From NCBI RefSeq assembly GCF_017498525.1, contig NZ_CP071796.1:1984001-2048000 (forward strand): a stretch of DNA of 64,000 nucleotides, in the 5' to 3' direction. Source of the stretch: Ottowia testudinis. GTDB taxonomy: Bacteria > Pseudomonadota > Gammaproteobacteria > Burkholderiales > Burkholderiaceae_C. Positions 28,437 to 36,975 of this stretch are shown here, piece by piece; the stretch's first letter is position 1; each line of letters starts with the position of its first letter. A model generated the notes under the pieces. It worked only from the letters and a program-made list of their open reading frames with translations. It had not been told where the DNA came from and searched no databases. The position numbers and the translations under genes are program-made.

Positions 28437-29678
28437 ATGAACGCAGTGGACTCATCGGGCGAGCTGGCCCACCGTCACATCGTGCTGGGCCTTTCAGGCG
28501 GCGCGGCGTGCTTCAAGGCGGCCGAATTCTGCCGCCTCCTGGTCAAGTCGGGCGCCACGGTGCAGGTGGTGATGACCGAGGCGGCCTGCCAGTTCATCAC
28601 GCCGGTGGCCATGCAGGCCTTGTCGGGGCGGCCGGTGTATGTGTCGCAGTGGGACGCGCGGCCCGACAACAACATGGCGCACATCAACCTGAGCCGCGAG
28701 GCGGACGCGATCGTCGTCGCGCCCGCCAGCGCCGACTTCATCGCGCAACTGGCGCAAGGGCGGGCCGGCGAGCTGCTGCCATTACTGTGCCTGGCGCGGC
28801 CGTTGGCGCGCGTGCCGCTGCTGATCGGGCCGGCGATGAACCGCGAGATGTGGGCCCACCCGGCCACGCAGCGCAACCTGCGTCAGATCGCCGAGGACGG
28901 CGCCTTCGTACTCGGCGTGGCGCACGGCGACCAGGCCTGCGGCGAATTTGGCGACGGCCGCATGCTGGAGGCGGGCGAGTTGCTCGAGGAGTTGATCGCC
29001 TTTCTGGCGCCCAAACCGCTGCTCGGCCAGCGCGTGCTGATCACCGCGGGGCCGACGTTTGAAGCCATTGACCCGGTGCGCGGCATCACCAATCTGTCGT
29101 CCGGCAAGATGGGTTTTGCCGTCGCGCGCGCGGCGCGCGAGGCGGGCGCCGAGGTGACGTTGGTAGCCGGCCCGGTGCATTTACCGACGCCGCGCGGGGT
29201 GCAGCGCATTGATGTGTCTTCAGCACGAGAAATGCACGCAGCGGCTGTCCAGCAAGCGCAGGAAGCTCATGTATTCATAGCGACCGCGGCGGTCGCCGAC
29301 TGGCGTCCGGCGTCGCCGGCCGAGCACAAGATCAAAAAGGACGGCTCGGGCCAAGTGCCGCAGCTGTCGTTTGTCGAAAACCCGGACATCTTGGCCGGCA
29401 TTGCCCGCTCGCCACGCGCGCGGACAGGCGAGCTGTATTGCGTCGGCTTTGCCGCCGAAAGCGAGAACCTGCAAGCCAATGCGCAGGCCAAGCGGGCACG
29501 CAAGGGGGTGCCGCTGTTGGTGGCCAACATCGGGCCAGCCACTTTCGGGCGCGACGACAACGCGCTGCTGCTGGTTGACGAGAAAGGCGTGGTCGAACTG
29601 CCGCACGCCAGCAAGCGCGTGCTGGCGCAGCAGTTGATCGCCGAAATCGCCCGGCGCGTGGCCGGTGATGTGATTTGA
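28437..29678 (+). CDS. coaBC: phosphopantothenoylcysteine decarboxylase / phosphopantothenate-cysteine ligase
   Basis: Bifunctional coenzyme A enzyme. The N-terminal CoaC flavoprotein domain has [19 protein letters not shown], the [13 protein letters not shown] region and [17 protein letters not shown]. The C-terminal CoaB domain has [26 protein letters not shown] and [10 protein letters not shown] with the conserved KIKK. 413 aa, ATG 28437. A segment at about 29250-29285 ([11 protein letters not shown]) resembles a translated repeat A core, although the protein motif fits the family, so this may be chance. Confidence 0.95.
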   Translation: MNAVDSSGELAHRHIVLGLSGGAACFKAAEFCRLLVKSGATVQVVMTEAACQFITPVAMQALSGRPVYVSQWDARPDNNMAHINLSREADAIVVAPASADFIAQLAQGRAGELLPLLCLARPLARVPLLIGPAMNREMWAHPATQRNLRQIAEDGAFVLGVAHGDQACGEFGDGRMLEAGELLEELIAFLAPKPLLGQRVLITAGPTFEAIDPVRGITNLSSGKMGFAVARAAREAGAEVTLVAGPVHLPTPRGVQRIDVSSAREMHAAAVQQAQEAHVFIATAAVADWRPASPAEHKIKKDGSGQVPQLSFVENPDILAGIARSPRARTGELYCVGFAAESENLQANAQAKRARKGVPLLVANIGPATFGRDDNALLLVDEKGVVELPHASKRVLAQQLIAEIARRVAGDVI

Positions 29679-29683
29679 TCCCA

Positions 29684-29730
29684 TCTACTGTTTTGATAGC
29701 TGCTTGCGCTGGCTTGCAACGGGTTTTTTG
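29684..29730 (-). repeat. repeat A copy, left arm of an inverted pair
   Basis: CTACTGTTTTGATAGCTGCT then TGCGCT, facing the copy at 29740-29785. Confidence 0.75.
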
Positions 29731-29739
29731 CCGTTTATA

Positions 29740-29785
29740 CGTGAAGCCGTTGACTGGCAAGCGCGAGCAGCTATGATTTTTGATA
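29740..29785 (+). repeat. repeat A copy, right arm of an inverted pair
   Basis: GGCAAGCGCGAGCAGCTATG then ATTTTTGATAA. Together with the left arm it could fold into a long hairpin between coaBC and dut. Confidence 0.75.
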
Positions 29786-29804
29786 AACCTCGCGCAGCCT
29801 GCCC

Positions 29805-30251
29805 ATGAAACTCGACGTCCAGATCCTCGACGAACGCCTGCGTGCGCAAATGCCCGCCTATGCGACGCCCGGCAGCGCCGGGCTGGACTTGCGCGCTTGC
29901 GTGGACGCGCCGCTCACGTTGCCGCCAGACGGCTGGCAGCTGGTGCCCACCGGCATGGCCATGCATCTGGCCGACCCCGGCTTTGCGGCGCTGATCCTGC
30001 CGCGCTCGGGCTTGGGCCACAAGCACGGCATTGTGTTGGGCAACCTGGTGGGGCTGATCGACAGCGATTACCAGGGCCAGCTGATGGTGAGCGCGTGGAA
30101 CCGCAGCCCCACCGCGTTCACGATCGAGCCGATGGAGCGCATCGCGCAACTGGTGATCGTGCCGGTGGTGCAGGCCACGTTCCGGCTCGTCGACTCGTTC
30201 GAGGCGACGGCGCGCGGCGCCAGCGGCTATGGTTCGACTGGCCTTGGGTGA
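29805..30251 (+). CDS. dut: dUTP diphosphatase
   Basis: Hydrolyses dUTP to dUMP, limiting uracil incorporation and feeding thymidylate synthesis. All five trimeric dUTPase motifs are present in 148 aa: [52 protein letters not shown] and the glycine-rich C-terminal [12 protein letters not shown]. It follows coaBC, a widespread pairing. Confidence 0.96.
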   Translation: MKLDVQILDERLRAQMPAYATPGSAGLDLRACVDAPLTLPPDGWQLVPTGMAMHLADPGFAALILPRSGLGHKHGIVLGNLVGLIDSDYQGQLMVSAWNRSPTAFTIEPMERIAQLVIVPVVQATFRLVDSFEATARGASGYGSTGLG

Positions 30252-30414
30252 GGGCGCATAGGCGCGGTCCTACATTCACAGCGTGGCGGCGCCTACGGGC
30301 TGTGGCGCGCGATCCGCGTGGCGTGGGGGCCGACTTGTCGGTCAAATGACGACGTGATGCGTTAATCATCCAGGCGTTCCAAAGGGCCGTCTGAACATTT
30401 TTCAGGAGAATCAA

Positions 30415-30897
30415 ATGCAAATTTCCCAACGTCTGGTTTCATCCGTTGCCGTGCTCGCCGCAGCTGCGGCGTTGGCGGCGTGCGCAGCACCTGGTCAGCC
30501 CGTCGGAGGCTACCCGGGCAGCTACCCGCAGGCGCAGGGTGGTTATCAGACCAATCCGGGCTATGCGCAGTTTGGCCGTGTCACCAACGTTGAATACGTG
30601 CGTGGTGGTCAGTCGCAGGGCATCGCGGGCGCGGTGGTCGGTGGCGCGGTGGGTGGCCTGGCGGGCAGCCAAATCGGCGGGGGCTCCGGCCGCACCGCCG
30701 CCACCGTGGCCGGCGTCGTGGGTGGTGCATTGATCGGCCGCGCGCTGGAGCAGAACATGAACCGCAACACGGTGGAGCATTACCGCGTCACGGTGCAGTT
30801 TGACAATGGCGGCTCCCGTCAATTTGACTATGCCCAGGCGCCCAACGTGCAGATTGGCGACCGCGTGCGTGCCGACGGCGACCAGCTGTACCGCTGA
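30415..30897 (+). CDS. glycine-zipper 2TM outer-membrane lipoprotein (SlyB/Pcp-like)
   Basis: A 160 aa protein with a lipoprotein signal (VAVLAAAAALAACA, lipidated Cys at about 23) and a glycine zipper GIAGAVVGGAVGGLAGSQIGGGSGR...GVVGGALIGRALE, followed by a short conserved beta tail RVTVQFDNGGSRQFDYAQ. Family members anchor in the outer membrane and affect envelope integrity; the function here is inferred only. A strong terminator follows. Confidence 0.87.
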   Translation: MQISQRLVSSVAVLAAAAALAACAAPGQPVGGYPGSYPQAQGGYQTNPGYAQFGRVTNVEYVRGGQSQGIAGAVVGGAVGGLAGSQIGGGSGRTAATVAGVVGGALIGRALEQNMNRNTVEHYRVTVQFDNGGSRQFDYAQAPNVQIGDRVRADGDQLYR

Positions 30898-30926
30898 AAT
30901 CCGCCGCGGGCGGCCCACATGAAAAA

Positions 30927-30953
30927 CGGCACCCATATCGGTGCCGCTTTTTT
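30927..30953. terminator. intrinsic terminator after the glycine-zipper gene
   Basis: Stem CGGCACC/GGTGCCG with a six-base loop, then CTTTTTT. An A run on the left lets it also serve the convergent FKBP gene. Confidence 0.85.
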
Positions 30954-30968
30954 GGGCGATGCCCGCCG

Positions 30969-31493
30969 TCAATGAAGATGCTGGTTACCGGGCGCCATCG
31001 GTTGCAGCTTGAAAAACCCAGCGCCCGCGCTGTCGCGCTGCAGTTCCTCTTCAGTCGCCGGCCGCACCGACACCACCTTCAGATGCAGGCGCAACGAGAT
31101 GCCGGACAACGGGTGATTGGCGTCCAGCACCACGTGATCCGGATACACCTCGGTAATGGTGAAGATAGCATCGGCCGGCGCTTCGTTCGCAATATCCTTG
31201 GGCAAGGCTGCTGCATCAATCAGCATGCCTTCCTCTATGCCGTTCGGGAGCTGATCGCGCTTGGCGAGAAAAACCAGCTGCTCGTTGAAGTCGCCGAATG
31301 CGTCTTCTGGCTCCAGGTTCAGATCGAGCATCGCACCGGCCACGTGGCCTTGCAGCGCATGACTGATGGCGGGCAGCAGGTCGCCGCCGCCGACAAGAAA
31401 CTCGATCGGCTCTTGCAATTCGTCGAGCACATCGCCCAGGCTGTCCTTGAGCGTCCAGGTGAGTGCCACCACGCAGGGGGATTGGATTTCCAT
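30969..31493 (-). CDS. FKBP-type peptidyl-prolyl isomerase, SlyD-like
   Basis: A 174 aa cytoplasmic FKBP-type protein. It begins with CVVALTWTLKDSLGDVLDELQEPIEFLVGGGDLLPAISHALQGHVAG, the FKBP half-barrel, followed by an insert-in-flap segment (LNLEPEDAFGDFNEQLVFLAKRDQLP) and VVLDANHPLSGISLRLHLKVVSV. The His-rich metal tail of E. coli SlyD is reduced to a few His. Probable folding helper. ATG 31493 chosen; the longer frame lies in the divergent promoter region. Confidence 0.85.
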   Translation of the reverse strand: MEIQSPCVVALTWTLKDSLGDVLDELQEPIEFLVGGGDLLPAISHALQGHVAGAMLDLNLEPEDAFGDFNEQLVFLAKRDQLPNGIEEGMLIDAAALPKDIANEAPADAIFTITEVYPDHVVLDANHPLSGISLRLHLKVVSVRPATEEELQRDSAGAGFFKLQPMAPGNQHLH

Positions 31494-31548
31494 GACGCCA
31501 ATTGTCTCATCGCAAAGCGCGCCGCCGCCGCTTGCGTATGCTTGCGGC

Positions 31549-32676
31549 ATGGATGTCGATCAACCCTTGTCTTTGCTGGGCGGTCTGTCGCCAGCCCGGT
31601 TCATGCGGCGGCACTGGCAGAAAAAGCCTTTGCTGGTGCGCCAGGCCATTGCTGATTTTGAGCCGCTGCTGACGCGCCAGGCGCTGTTCGCGCTGGCCGC
31701 CGATCCGGGGGTGGAGTCGCGGCTCATCAGCCGGGGGCCGGCAGGCTGGCAACTCAAGCGCGGGCCGCTGGCGCGCCGAGCACTGCCGCCGCTTGCCCGT
31801 CCCGACTGGACGCTGCTGGTGCAAGGCGTCGATCTGCACGACGAGCGCGCGCACGCGTTGCTGCAGCGTTTTCGCTTTGTGCCCGACGCGCGGCTGGACG
31901 ATTTGATGATCAGCTACGCCAGCGACGGCGGCGGCGTCGGGCCCCATTTTGATAGCTACGACGTGTTTCTGCTGCAGGCCGAGGGCAGGCGGCGCTGGCG
32001 CATCGGACGGCAAAAGAACCTGCGGCTGGCCGAGGGCTTGCCCCTGAAAATCCTGGCCGACTTTCAGCCCGAGGAAGAGCACGTGCTGGAGCCTGGCGAC
32101 ATGCTCTATCTGCCGCCGCTGTGGGCGCACGACGGCGTGGCCGAGGGCAGTTGCATGACGTGCTCGATCGGGTTTAGGCAACCGGCCAAGGGCGAAATGG
32201 CGCGCGAGCTGTTGCTGCGCGTCGCCGACGAGGCGGACGATTGGGTGGGCGACGCCGCGTACCGTGATCCGCAGCAGCCCGCCACCGGCCAGCCGGCCTT
32301 GTTGCCGCCCGCCATGCTCGATTTCGCGCGGGCGGCGGTTCAGCAGGCGCTGAGCGACCCCGCGCACCTGGCGCTGCTGGTCGGCGAATGGTTGACCGAG
32401 CCCAAGCCCAATGTATGGTTCGACGCCGAACCCGCCGCGGCTGCCGTGTCAACGGCTGGCGCGGTGGTGCTGGACCGGCGCACGCGCATGCTTTACGACG
32501 CGCGGCACGTGTTCATCAACGGCGAGGGTTTTCGCGCCTCCGGTCAGGACGCACGGCTGATGCGTACGCTGGCCGACCGGCGCCAGCTCAGCGCGGTGCA
32601 ATGCGCGCGGCTGAGTGCCGGCGCGCGCGAGTTGTTGACGCAATGGCGAGATGCAGGGTGGATACATGATCGATGA
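31549..32676 (+). CDS. JmjC-type ribosomal protein arginine hydroxylase (RoxA/YcfD-like)
   Basis: Fe(II)/2-oxoglutarate oxygenase of the cupin_8 group; the characterised relative hydroxylates an arginine on ribosomal protein L16. In 375 aa, the metal site HxD is in GGGVGPHFDSYDVFLLQAEG and the distal His in LPPLWAHDGVAEG. The C-terminal winged-helix-like part follows from about residue 250. The FKBP gene diverges from it with 55 bp between starts. Its 3' end overlaps the next gene by 11 bp. Confidence 0.88.
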   Translation: MDVDQPLSLLGGLSPARFMRRHWQKKPLLVRQAIADFEPLLTRQALFALAADPGVESRLISRGPAGWQLKRGPLARRALPPLARPDWTLLVQGVDLHDERAHALLQRFRFVPDARLDDLMISYASDGGGVGPHFDSYDVFLLQAEGRRRWRIGRQKNLRLAEGLPLKILADFQPEEEHVLEPGDMLYLPPLWAHDGVAEGSCMTCSIGFRQPAKGEMARELLLRVADEADDWVGDAAYRDPQQPATGQPALLPPAMLDFARAAVQQALSDPAHLALLVGEWLTEPKPNVWFDAEPAAAAVSTAGAVVLDRRTRMLYDARHVFINGEGFRASGQDARLMRTLADRRQLSAVQCARLSAGARELLTQWRDAGWIHDR

Positions 32677-33172
32677 CACGGCCCAAGACGACGGCTTGCC
32701 GTCCGGCGCTTTCATTGGTCGCGACACGTTTCGAGAACACCTGCGGGTGGCGCTGAGCGTGGCGGCGAACCGTGGGTGGAGCGAACTGTTGCTGTGCGAC
32801 GCCGATTTTCACGACTGGCCGCTGGGCGAGCGCGCCGTGGTCGAGTCGCTTCATGCCTGGGCGCGCCGCGGGCAGCGCCTGGTCATGCTGGCCAAAACCT
32901 ATGACGACGTGCCGCGCCAACACGCTCGGTTCGTTGAATGGAGGCGGCTGTGGTCGCACAAGATTGAATGCCGGCAATGCCGCGAAGCGGATGTGTCCCA
33001 GTTGCCCAGTGCGCTGTGGTCGCCGCATTGGGCGCTGCAGCGCCTCGACCGCGTGCACGGCAACGGCTTGTGCGGCACCGACGCGGGCCGGCGCAAGACC
33101 TTGCGCGAGGATCTGGATGAGTGGCTTGCGCGCAGCAGCAGCGGATTTCCGGCATACACGCTGGGTTTGTGA
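32666..33172 (+). CDS. conserved hypothetical protein coupled to the ribosomal oxygenase gene
   Basis: A 168 aa soluble protein I do not recognise. It is Trp/Arg/His-rich, with LLLCDADFHDWPLGERAVVESLHAWARRGQRLVMLAKTYDDVPRQHARFVEWRRLW and a CRQC pair near residue 100. The fold looks alpha/beta and resembles the phospholipase-D-like or Rossmann type only in a very general way. ATG 32666 lies 11 bp inside the end of the oxygenase gene, so translation is probably coupled. Confidence 0.7.
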   Translation: MIDDTAQDDGLPSGAFIGRDTFREHLRVALSVAANRGWSELLLCDADFHDWPLGERAVVESLHAWARRGQRLVMLAKTYDDVPRQHARFVEWRRLWSHKIECRQCREADVSQLPSALWSPHWALQRLDRVHGNGLCGTDAGRRKTLREDLDEWLARSSSGFPAYTLGL

Positions 33173-33233
33173 CAATTGATACCAAACTGCGCACATGCGC
33201 ATCAGGGTTTCTCACGATTGCGCTTTGACAAGC

Positions 33234-33239
33234 TATAAT
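33234..33239 (+). promoter_or_regulatory. possible -10 box for the alanine-rich lipoprotein gene
   Basis: A perfect TATAAT about 115 bp upstream of the gene. The TTGACA just before it is only 3 bp away and cannot be its -35, so the promoter call rests on the -10 alone. Confidence 0.35.
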
Positions 33240-33354
33240 TTTTGGTTGAGCGGAAAGATTTGAGTGCTTTTCTCTCAGTCAAGACGCCTGATGGTTGTTG
33301 TGCGAGCGTCTTGGTGCTTTCCGATGAAACCAATTTTCGATAAGGACCATTGCA

Positions 33355-33774
33355 ATGAATAAATCGCTCGTACTGGCTGCTCTGATTGCCGCCGCCTCTT
33401 TGGTTGCTTGCGGCAAGAAGGAAGAGCCGGCGCCCGCTCCCGCTCCTGCGCCGGTTGCTGCCGAGTCTGCCGCCAACGCCGCCGCGCAAGCTGCTTCCGC
33501 TGCTGATGCCGCCAAGGACGCCGCTGCCTCCGCAGCTGGTTCTGCCGTGAGCGAAGCTGCTTCCGCTGCCGGTGCAGCAGCTTCCGCCGCCGGCGCTGCC
33601 GTGAGCGCTGGCGCCGACGCTGCTGGTGCTGCCGCCAATGCTGCCGCTGCCAAGGCTGCCGACGCTGCCACGACGGCCGCGACCGCCGCTGCCGCTGGCG
33701 CCACCAATGCTGCCGCGGGCGCCGCCAACGCCGCTGCCGATGCTGCCAAGGCCGCTGCCAGCGCCACCAAGTAA
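33355..33774 (+). CDS. alanine-rich lipoprotein
   Basis: A 139 aa protein with a clear lipoprotein signal (LVLAALIAAASLVACGKKEE; lipidated Cys at about 19), a short Pro/Ala linker, and then about 100 residues of nearly pure Ala with Ser, Asp, Lys and Gly (AASAADAAKDAA-like). The pattern suggests a long amphipathic helix or an Lpp-like periplasmic rod. It is low in complexity, so homology cannot fix function. A strong terminator follows. Confidence 0.78.
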   Translation: MNKSLVLAALIAAASLVACGKKEEPAPAPAPAPVAAESAANAAAQAASAADAAKDAAASAAGSAVSEAASAAGAAASAAGAAVSAGADAAGAAANAAAAKAADAATTAATAAAAGATNAAAGAANAAADAAKAAASATK

Positions 33775-33835
33775 GTTCACGGATCTCTCGTCTGGCGAGG
33801 CGCCTTGATCGCGCTGGGCCGAGGAGATTCCAAGA

Positions 33836-33858
33836 AGCCACCTTCGGGTGGCTTTTTT
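33836..33858 (+). terminator. intrinsic terminator after the alanine-rich lipoprotein
   Basis: AGCCACC-TTCG-GGTGGCT stem-loop followed by TTTTTT. Confidence 0.88.
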
Positions 33859-33999
33859 GTTTTTGGCGCTGGTCAGTGTGCTGCCCCACAGCTGCCTGCA
33901 CACAAAGCCGCGTCTTTCACGCCAACGCTGGGCTTGGCGTCTTGCCTTGACATGAAACCCATCGGTTTTATTTGGTGCAGCCGTCCGTGGGACAGCACA

Positions 34000-34773
34000 C
34001 TAGACGCTCAACCAGCCGCGCCCCTGGCGCTCGGCCAGCAGCACGTCGCTGTCGCCACATCCCAGCACCGTCGCCAAGACGCGACGCACAAGGTCTGGTC
34101 GGTTGTTGCGCTCGCTCAGGTGCGCGGCCACCACGGTGTTCAGGCGATCGTGGCGCAACTTGGCGAGCGCCGCCGCCGCTTGCACGTTGCTCAAGTGGCC
34201 GTGCTGGCCGCCAACGCGCCGCTTCAAAAACTCAGGATAGCTCGATTGCGACAGCAAATCGATGTCGTGGTTGCTCTCCAGGATCAGCGCGTGGCAATGC
34301 GCCAGCGCCGCCAGCGCGTGGCCCGTGACGTGGCCGGTGTCGGTCATCAGCCCCAGTACGCGATCGCCGTCGGTGCAGCGCAATTGCAGCGGCTCGCGTG
34401 CGTCGTGCGGCACCGTGAAGGGATGGAACTGAATGCCGCCGATGGCAAACACCTGGCCATCGCGCACCAGGTGCAACGCCGATTGAAGCCCGTCGAACGC
34501 CGCGTATTGCGCGGTGCCTGCGCTGGTCCACAGCGGTATTCCATAACGCGCCGCCAACATGGGTGCGCAGCCAATGTGGTCGCCGTGTTCGTGCGTGATG
34601 AAGATGCCGTCCAGATCGGCGGGGCTCAAGTTGTCGGCGGCCAGGCACGCCATCAACTGGCGCAGGCCAAGCCCGCAATCGACCAACACCCGCGTGCGGT
34701 GCACGCCATCGCTGGCCTCGATGAGCGTGGCGTTGCCCGAGCTGCCGCTGGCCAGGCTGCGAAAACGCAGCAT
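34000..34773 (-). CDS. MBL fold metallo-hydrolase
   Basis: A 257 aa metallo-beta-lactamase-fold hydrolase of the YycJ/WalJ-like branch. It starts with RFRSLASGSSGNATLIE and has the metal motif FITHEHGDHIG near residue 60, a second His in FTVPHDAREPL, LGLMTDTGHVTG with the bridging Asp, and ESNHDIDLL. Relatives are predicted nucleases or phosphodiesterases. It lies downstream of bamC, 10 bp away on the same strand, as usual for the dapA-bamC-MBL arrangement. Confidence 0.88.
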   Translation of the reverse strand: MLRFRSLASGSSGNATLIEASDGVHRTRVLVDCGLGLRQLMACLAADNLSPADLDGIFITHEHGDHIGCAPMLAARYGIPLWTSAGTAQYAAFDGLQSALHLVRDGQVFAIGGIQFHPFTVPHDAREPLQLRCTDGDRVLGLMTDTGHVTGHALAALAHCHALILESNHDIDLLSQSSYPEFLKRRVGGQHGHLSNVQAAAALAKLRHDRLNTVVAAHLSERNNRPDLVRRVLATVLGCGDSDVLLAERQGRGWLSV

Positions 34774-34783
34774 CGACCAGCGC

Positions 34784-35914
34784 TTACTTCAGCTCGTCGG
34801 CCAACACCTTGACGATGCGCTGGGCGTCGGCCGATGCCGCCGGGGCGCCTGCGCGGTCGTTCACCGTCACCAGGCTGTTTTGCCCTTCGCTGCGCACGGC
34901 GATCTGATACTGGTTGGTTGGCAACTGCTGGCTGCCGCGGCCCATCAGGCGGCCGAAGAAGCCGGGCTCCTTCTTTTCCACCGTCGGATCGACGTAGCGC
35001 ACAAAATACACGCCCTTGCTGCGGTCTCGGTCTTCCACGGTAAAGCCCGTGCGGTCGAGCGCCAGGCCAACTCGCCGCCAGGCGCGGTCAAAGTCCTCCG
35101 CCAACTGCACGGCCGGCGCGCCGCCGCCAGCGGCCACCACGCGGGCATTGGACGCCGCTGCGGCGGGCGCCGTGGCCGCGGTGGCCAGCGCCGCCTTGGC
35201 CTGCTCCTGCGATACGCCCAGCTTGACCATCAGACGGCGCAGGAATTCGGCCTCCAGTTCGGGATCGCGCGCGCGCGGCTGCCACACGGTGCTGTCCTTG
35301 CGGGCCGATGAATACACCTCTTCCATGCCGCGGTGCGTGACGAAGATGTCGGTGCCGCCGTTGGCGTTCCGCTCCAGCCGGGTGCGGAATTTGTCGCGCT
35401 CGCCGGTGGAATAAAGCGAATCGAACACCTTGCCGATGGTGTTGCGGATGAAATCCTGCGGAATCTTGGCGCGGTTTTCGGCCCAGTCGGTTTCCATCAG
35501 GCCCATGTTGGCCTGATCGACGGCCATCAAAAAGCCGCTTTCGAGCCAGAAGTCGCGCACCGGGCCCCACAACTGGTCGGGCGCGCGCTCGATGCGCAGC
35601 CAGCGTTCGCCGTCCTGGCGCATGAACTGCACATCCGCTACCTTGTTGGCGGCCGTGGGCGTTCCGGTGCCAGCGGCGGCCACCTGGCCGGCCTGATAGC
35701 CGCTGGCGGTGACCGTGCCACTGCCTTGAACCGAATAGCGCGACTGACCAGGCAGCTGGCTCAGATCGGGCGGCACTTCCAGCGACACGCCGCGGCCCGA
35801 GCTCTTGTAGTCGATCTTGTCGGGTTCAAGCACCGAGCAGCCGCTGGCCACCAGCAGCAAAGCGGCACCGAGCAGGGGGGTGCAAGAGCGTTGGGTAGGC
35901 ATCACGTTCGACAT
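34784..35914 (-). CDS. bamC: outer membrane protein assembly factor BamC
   Basis: Lipoprotein subunit of the BAM complex that inserts outer-membrane proteins. The 376 aa product has a lipobox LLVASGCS near residue 25, the unstructured BamD-binding stretch YKSSGRGVSLEVPPDLSQLP, and two helix-grip domains (WLRIERAPDQLWGPVRDFWLESGF and AWRRVGLALDRTGFTVEDRDR). Start at 35914, or ATG four codons later. It is downstream of dapA with a repeat A copy between them. Confidence 0.9.
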   Translation of the reverse strand: MSNVMPTQRSCTPLLGAALLLVASGCSVLEPDKIDYKSSGRGVSLEVPPDLSQLPGQSRYSVQGSGTVTASGYQAGQVAAAGTGTPTAANKVADVQFMRQDGERWLRIERAPDQLWGPVRDFWLESGFLMAVDQANMGLMETDWAENRAKIPQDFIRNTIGKVFDSLYSTGERDKFRTRLERNANGGTDIFVTHRGMEEVYSSARKDSTVWQPRARDPELEAEFLRRLMVKLGVSQEQAKAALATAATAPAAAASNARVVAAGGGAPAVQLAEDFDRAWRRVGLALDRTGFTVEDRDRSKGVYFVRYVDPTVEKKEPGFFGRLMGRGSQQLPTNQYQIAVRSEGQNSLVTVNDRAGAPAASADAQRIVKVLADELK

Positions 35915-35922
35915 TCCTTTGG

Positions 35923-35980
35923 ATCAAATCGGGCGCTCGCGCTTATCTGACAAGCGCAAGAAGCTATCATTTGTATAGTA
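35923..35980 (+). repeat. dispersed repeat A copy between dapA and bamC
   Basis: TGACAAGCGCAAGAAGCTAT followed by CATTTGTATAGTA. Confidence 0.75.
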
Positions 35981-35983
35981 TTC

Positions 35984-36868
35984 TCAAAGCAGGCCGGCGT
36001 CGCGCAACGCTCGCTCGACCACCGGCTCATTAGCCGCTGACAGCGGCGTCATCGGCAGGCGCATCGCGCCGCCGCACAGGCCCATGCGGGCCATGGCCCA
36101 CTTGACCGGAATGGGGTTGGCTTCAACGAACAGATACTTGTGCACCGGCATCAGCTTGAACTGAATCTCCATCGCCTTCTGCCGGTCGCCCGCGATGGCG
36201 GCCACGCACAACTCGTGCATCAGGCGCGGCGCCACGTTGGCGGTGACGCTGATGTTGCCCTGGCCGCCGCACAGCATCAGCGCCACGGCCGTCGGGTCGT
36301 CGCCCGAATACACGGCAAAGCCCTTGGGCACGTCACGGATCAGCCATTGCGCGCGTTCGATGTTGCCCGTGGCTTCCTTGATGCCCACGATGCCCGGCAT
36401 CTGTGCCAGCCGCAGCACGGTGTCGTGCAGCATATCGGCCACGCTGCGGCCCGGCACGTTGTACAGCACCATGGGCAGGTCGCCCACGGCTTCGGCGATG
36501 GCCTTGAAGTGCTGGTACTGGCCTTCTTGCGTGGGCTTGTTGTAGTAGGGCACCACCTGCAGCTGGCAATCGGCACCCACCTGCTTGGCGAACCTGGCCA
36601 ACTCGATCGCCTCGGCGGTGGAGTTGGCGCCGCAGCCGGCCATGATCGGCACGCGCTTGGCGGCTTGCTCGACCGAGACGCGGATGATCTCCTGATGCTC
36701 CTCGACATTCACCGTGGGCGATTCGCCCGTGGTGCCGACCACGCCGATGCAGTCGGTGCCCTCGGCGATGTGCCAGTCGATCAGGCGGCGCAATGTGGGG
36801 TAGTCGACGCTGCCGTCCTCGTGCATGGGGGTGACGAGGGCGACGATGCTGCCGGTGATGGGGGTCAT
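35984..36868 (-). CDS. dapA: 4-hydroxy-tetrahydrodipicolinate synthase
   Basis: Condenses pyruvate with aspartate semialdehyde in lysine/diaminopimelate synthesis. The 294 aa TIM-barrel protein shows [47 protein letters not shown], the proton-relay Tyr in [13 protein letters not shown], and the Schiff-base Lys in [15 protein letters not shown]. Complete. It precedes bamC. Confidence 0.96.
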   Translation of the reverse strand: MTPITGSIVALVTPMHEDGSVDYPTLRRLIDWHIAEGTDCIGVVGTTGESPTVNVEEHQEIIRVSVEQAAKRVPIMAGCGANSTAEAIELARFAKQVGADCQLQVVPYYNKPTQEGQYQHFKAIAEAVGDLPMVLYNVPGRSVADMLHDTVLRLAQMPGIVGIKEATGNIERAQWLIRDVPKGFAVYSGDDPTAVALMLCGGQGNISVTANVAPRLMHELCVAAIAGDRQKAMEIQFKLMPVHKYLFVEANPIPVKWAMARMGLCGGAMRLPMTPLSAANEPVVERALRDAGLL

Positions 36869-36975
36869 GGGTTCGATGAGAACGGCAAAAGGGGCATTTT
36901 AGAGGGGATGGGCGTGTGCGCGGTACACCACGCCGGGCGATTCGGTTCGCATGCGCTCGTGTAACCTTGGTTTGG

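Noticed and set aside
33225-33239. TTGACA plus TATAAT as a consensus sigma-70 promoter
   Set aside because: The two boxes are only 3 bp apart, so they cannot serve together; only the -10 was kept, at low confidence.
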